The translations under genes and the position numbers were made by a program. A stretch of DNA of 64,000 bases from an uncultured Eggerthella sp. Lineage in GTDB: Bacteria; Actinomycetota; Coriobacteriia; Coriobacteriales; Eggerthellaceae. Positions 62,049-64,000 of the stretch are shown here, in pieces. Every line of letters starts with the position of its first letter. Positions within the stretch are counted from its first letter, which is position 1. The notes beneath the pieces are model-generated. The model was not told the DNA's origin. It ran no database searches and saw nothing but the letters and a program-made list of their open reading frames with translations. The stretch is taken from positions 62,001 to 126,000 of the forward strand of contig UPYK01000003.1 of assembly GCA_900538545.1 (NCBI GenBank), written 5' to 3'.

Positions 62049-62564
62049 ATGGTTCGTTGCTATATACAGACGCTCATCATCTCGCAGGCTGTTTCGCCTT
62101 CGGTGCTTGTGCTGCGCCCGTATAGCGATGAGCCTGTTCAAGATACGTGTCGGGTGCTTCCCATCTGGATCGGGCTTACCGAAGCAACGCAGATGGGGCT
62201 TGCCATCGAGAACATTCGTCTTCCGCGTCCTGTTACCCATGATGTGTTCCTCGATGCGCTCACGAACCTGAATACCTACGTTGATCATGTGCTCATAGCG
62301 GGTGTGAAGAACGAAACGTTCTTCGTGCGGCTCTATTTGCGCCACCATGGAGATCTTATCGACCTTGACGCGCGTCCAAGTGATGCGATCAATCTTGCAG
62401 TCCGTCAAAATGCGCCGATCTATATCGAAGAGGATGTGCTCGAAAAGGAATCGTACCCGTTCATCATCAAGAAAAACCATATTTTGAACGAGAATGATAT
62501 CGAGCAGTTCCACACCTTTATCAAGACGATAGAGCCAGAAGACTTTGAAGAAGACAAGGAATAA
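62049..62564 (+). CDS. Bifunctional nuclease family protein (DUF151)
   Basis: A 171-residue protein with the BFN/DUF151 core: VLVLRPYSDEPVQDTCRVLP and WIGLTEATQMGLAIENIRLP, then the family's hallmark DARPSDAINLAVRQNAPIYI. Plant members have DNase and RNase activity; the bacterial role is uncertain. The acidic C-terminus (EPEDFEEDKE) is variable. It lies 208 nt downstream of gyrA. The start at 62049 gives the normal length; its ribosome site is weak (AGAAG). Confidence 0.92.
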   Translation: MVRCYIQTLIISQAVSPSVLVLRPYSDEPVQDTCRVLPIWIGLTEATQMGLAIENIRLPRPVTHDVFLDALTNLNTYVDHVLIAGVKNETFFVRLYLRHHGDLIDLDARPSDAINLAVRQNAPIYIEEDVLEKESYPFIIKKNHILNENDIEQFHTFIKTIEPEDFEEDKE

Positions 62565-62604
62565 ACTCCGCTCGCGTGTAAAATCTTCCATTTTTGAAAA
62601 TAAC

Positions 62605-62633
62605 TTGAAAAAAAGTGAGGGGTTTTATATATT
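62605..62633 (+). promoter_or_regulatory. tRNA-Ile/Ala promoter
   Basis: TTGAAA (62605-62610), 17 nt and TATATT (62628-62633), 17 nt before the tRNA-Ile gene. Confidence 0.8.
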
Positions 62634-62650
62634 AAATGGGCGCGATTTTC

Positions 62651-62727
<77 letters not shown>

Positions 62728-62841
62728 TTTTTTGTGGATAAACACTCCACCGTGAGCCGAGTTAGCCGGTGGAGTGTTTATTATAAAAGTTCGAGGATCC
62801 AATAGATCCATCGCGTATGCAACGGAAGTTGCTATTTTTTT

Positions 62842-62917
62842 GGGGCATTAGCTCAGCTGGGAGAGCGCGGGCTTTGCAAGCCTGAGGTCAGGGGTTCGAT
62901 CCCCCTATGCTCCACCA
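62842..62917 (+). tRNA. tRNA-Ala(TGC)
   Basis: 76 nt with GGGGCAT/ATGCTCC acceptor arm, anticodon loop TTTGCAA (anticodon TGC), T arm GGTTCGATCC and encoded CCA. It lies 114 nt after tRNA-Ile. The pair often sits in rRNA spacers; here no rRNA gene is in view. Confidence 0.97.
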
Positions 62918-62925
62918 AATTGAAC

Positions 62926-62956
62926 AAGGTCATCCACAACGGATGGCCTTTTTTAT
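62926..62956 (+). terminator. Terminator after tRNA-Ala
   Basis: AAGGTCATCC pairs with GGATGGCCTT (one G-T) around ACAAC, then TTTTATT follows. Confidence 0.85.
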
Positions 62957-62988
62957 TGGATGACCTGCGCGGATCGAACCCCGCGAGG

Positions 62989-63015
62989 GCACAACAGTCC
63001 AGTGGACTGTTGTGC
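62989..63015. repeat. Perfect 27-nt palindrome
   Basis: GCACAACAGTCCA, one G, then TGGACTGTTGTGC: 13-nt arms with one unpaired base at the centre. It lies between the tRNA-Ala terminator and the hydratase gene, alongside further hairpins at 63054-63080 and 63088-63120. Confidence 0.85.
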
Positions 63016-63053
63016 GAGGGGGAGGCGAAAGCTCGGGTTAAGGGTCAAAAGAA

Positions 63054-63080
63054 GGACAATGGGCTACGTCCCCGTTGTCC
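63054..63080. other. Hairpin
   Basis: GGACAATGGG pairs with CCCGTTGTCC (one G-T) around CTACGTC. Confidence 0.6.
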
Positions 63081-63087
63081 CTCCAAC

Positions 63088-63120
63088 AAGAGCGGGCACG
63101 TTTCGCACCCGCTCTTTTGC
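63088..63120. terminator. Terminator between tRNA region and the hydratase gene
   Basis: AAGAGCGGG pairs with CCCGCTCTT, with TTT after it on the plus strand. It ends the minus-strand gene at 63150 or the region upstream. Confidence 0.7.
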
Positions 63121-63149
63121 TTAGCTTCTATGTTCAGCGGTTACAGAGT

Positions 63150-64000
63150 CTAATGATTGCTGAACGTATAGTTTTCCGGATGAGCTTTCACGTCTTCGCG
63201 CAGTTTCGGATTCATCTTGCGCGTTCCGCGATAGGCATCCTGGGTTTCCGTTGCCACCACTTGATTGCGATTCTCCATCTTGATCTGCGTATCGAAGCTA
63301 TTGCCATCAACAGAGGACTGCATCGATTCTTTGGTCAAGCGTAGACCGAACGGTGAGGTGTTCTTCACCATCATCTCTGCAAGTTCGAGCGCTGTATCGA
63401 GCACATCTTCATCGGCAACCAGGCGATTTGCGAAACCCCAGTCGTAGAGCTCTTCAGCACTGATGCGGCGTGCCGTCATGAGCACTTCATTCGCACGGGC
63501 AAACCCGATGATCTTCGGCAGATAGAACGATCCCGACATATCGGTTCCCGTGAGGCCGATATTCAAGTATCCTGCTTGCATCTTGAAGGATTCACCCAAA
63601 ACACGCAGGTCGCAAGCACAAGATATGGAAAGGCCGCCGCCAACTGCATGGCCCTTCAGCGCTCCGATGATCGGCTGCGGACAAGCGCGCATGTTCACCA
63701 CCTGGTCAGAGCAGATCGTTTGCATGATGAAGAAATCGCGCTGGGTGCGTCCCATTTCCTCGGGCGGATCGAGTGCGAGATCGTTCAAGTTGAAGCCTGC
63801 ACAGAACGATGAGCCTTCGCCGGTCAACACGATCACGCGACAATCGGGATCCATGCGCACTTTGATAAGGAAGTCGTTGAATTCCGCCATTTGCTGGTAG
63901 GACATCGCATTCAAGTTGCCTGCATCGTTGAATGCACAAATATAGATAGGACCCTTCTGCGTGATGACGATCTTCTCGTAATCGTCGTACGTGAAATCGG
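63150..64000 (-). CDS. Enoyl-CoA hydratase/isomerase family protein, 5' end cut off
   Basis: A crotonase-fold enzyme; 282 residues are visible, starting DFTYDDYEKIVITQKGPIYI at the window edge. The usual oxyanion-hole regions are VLTGEGSSFCAGFNLNDLAL and GHAVGGGLSISCACDLRVLG. At the site of the second catalytic Glu the sequence reads GLTGTDMSGSFYLPKIIG, so the classical hydratase Glu appears absent; isomerase, thioesterase or decarboxylase-like chemistry is possible. The frame is open to the edge, so its start is outside. It converges toward the tRNA genes. Confidence 0.9.
   Translation of the reverse strand, partial: DFTYDDYEKIVITQKGPIYICAFNDAGNLNAMSYQQMAEFNDFLIKVRMDPDCRVIVLTGEGSSFCAGFNLNDLALDPPEEMGRTQRDFFIMQTICSDQVVNMRACPQPIIGALKGHAVGGGLSISCACDLRVLGESFKMQAGYLNIGLTGTDMSGSFYLPKIIGFARANEVLMTARRISAEELYDWGFANRLVADEDVLDTALELAEMMVKNTSPFGLRLTKESMQSSVDGNSFDTQIKMENRNQVVATETQDAYRGTRKMNPKLREDVKAHPENYTFSNH

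Noticed and set aside
61764..62591. Open frame of 275 codons on the minus strand
   Set aside because: It overlaps the clear bifunctional-nuclease gene and the gyrA end; its composition matches a reverse frame.

Overview
The window spans the replication origin of an actinobacterium, most likely of class Coriobacteriia (Eggerthellales). The reasons are the gene order rpmH-rnpA-yidD-yidC-jag-rsmG-parA-parB on one side and dnaA-dnaN-recF-DUF721-gyrB-gyrA on the other, a dnaK-grpE-dnaJ-hspR-clpB heat-shock cluster with an HspR regulator, and a DUF5679 zinc ribbon. Base composition looks close to 50% GC, low for that order; a Cryptobacterium-like organism would fit, but the genus is a guess. Nearly all genes from 1 to 50.6 kb that belong to conserved clusters lie on the minus strand, and nearly all from 51.2 to 62.6 kb on the plus strand, so both arms point away from an origin near 52-54 kb.

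Layout. 0-2.6 kb: rpsF-ssb-rpsR-rplI and the start of dnaB. 2.6-6.4 kb: accessory genes, including a ribbon-helix-helix/nucleotidyltransferase fusion, an acidic unknown protein, a MITE-like inverted-repeat element and a ferredoxin-nitroreductase. 6.4-13.4 kb: chaperone operon with a promoter and a HAIR-like operator. 13.7-16.4 kb: ferredoxin, a TusA-like protein, hypE, nikR and a small unknown. 16.4-22.3 kb: galE, gph, cstA, a small alarmone synthetase and two unknowns. 22.4-27.2 kb: a large BspA-repeat/VWA surface protein, an AlbA-type regulator and a membrane protein. 27.2-33.2 kb: an amino-acid ABC permease and binding protein without an ATPase, a MarR/ATP-grasp operon with clear operators, a DJ-1 protein, tRNA-Gly, a metal exporter and DUF5679. 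33.2-44.6 kb: a giant M28-like membrane peptidase with a huge insertion, an anchored coiled-coil protein, dinG, ddl and rlmN. 44.6-50.6 kb: parB-parA and the rpmH cluster. 50.6-62.6 kb: AT-rich leader, a GHKL-ATPase/winged-helix protein, dnaA, oriC candidate, dnaN, recF, DUF721, gyrB, gyrA and a bifunctional nuclease. 62.6-64 kb: tRNA-Ile, tRNA-Ala, a run of four hairpins and a partial enoyl-CoA hydratase.

How it fits together. DnaA boxes, DnaA-trio-like triplets and an AT-rich stretch mark the dnaA-dnaN gap as oriC. Three perfect and three near-perfect parS palindromes surround parAB and the origin and would load ParB there.

The most unusual signals are these: a short peptide, [DE]-[FY]-[ST]-T-S-D-[AE], that recurs in three unrelated neighbouring proteins, including the tail of ribosomal protein L9; the RHH/nucleotidyltransferase fusion that carries four copies of it; the roughly 800-residue insertion inside an M28 peptidase; a receiver-less GHKL ATPase fused to a winged helix beside dnaA; a 276-bp MITE-like palindrome with solo ends elsewhere; and an isoleucine at the GyrA position that governs fluoroquinolone susceptibility. 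No CRISPR array, transposase gene, prophage or rRNA gene was seen.
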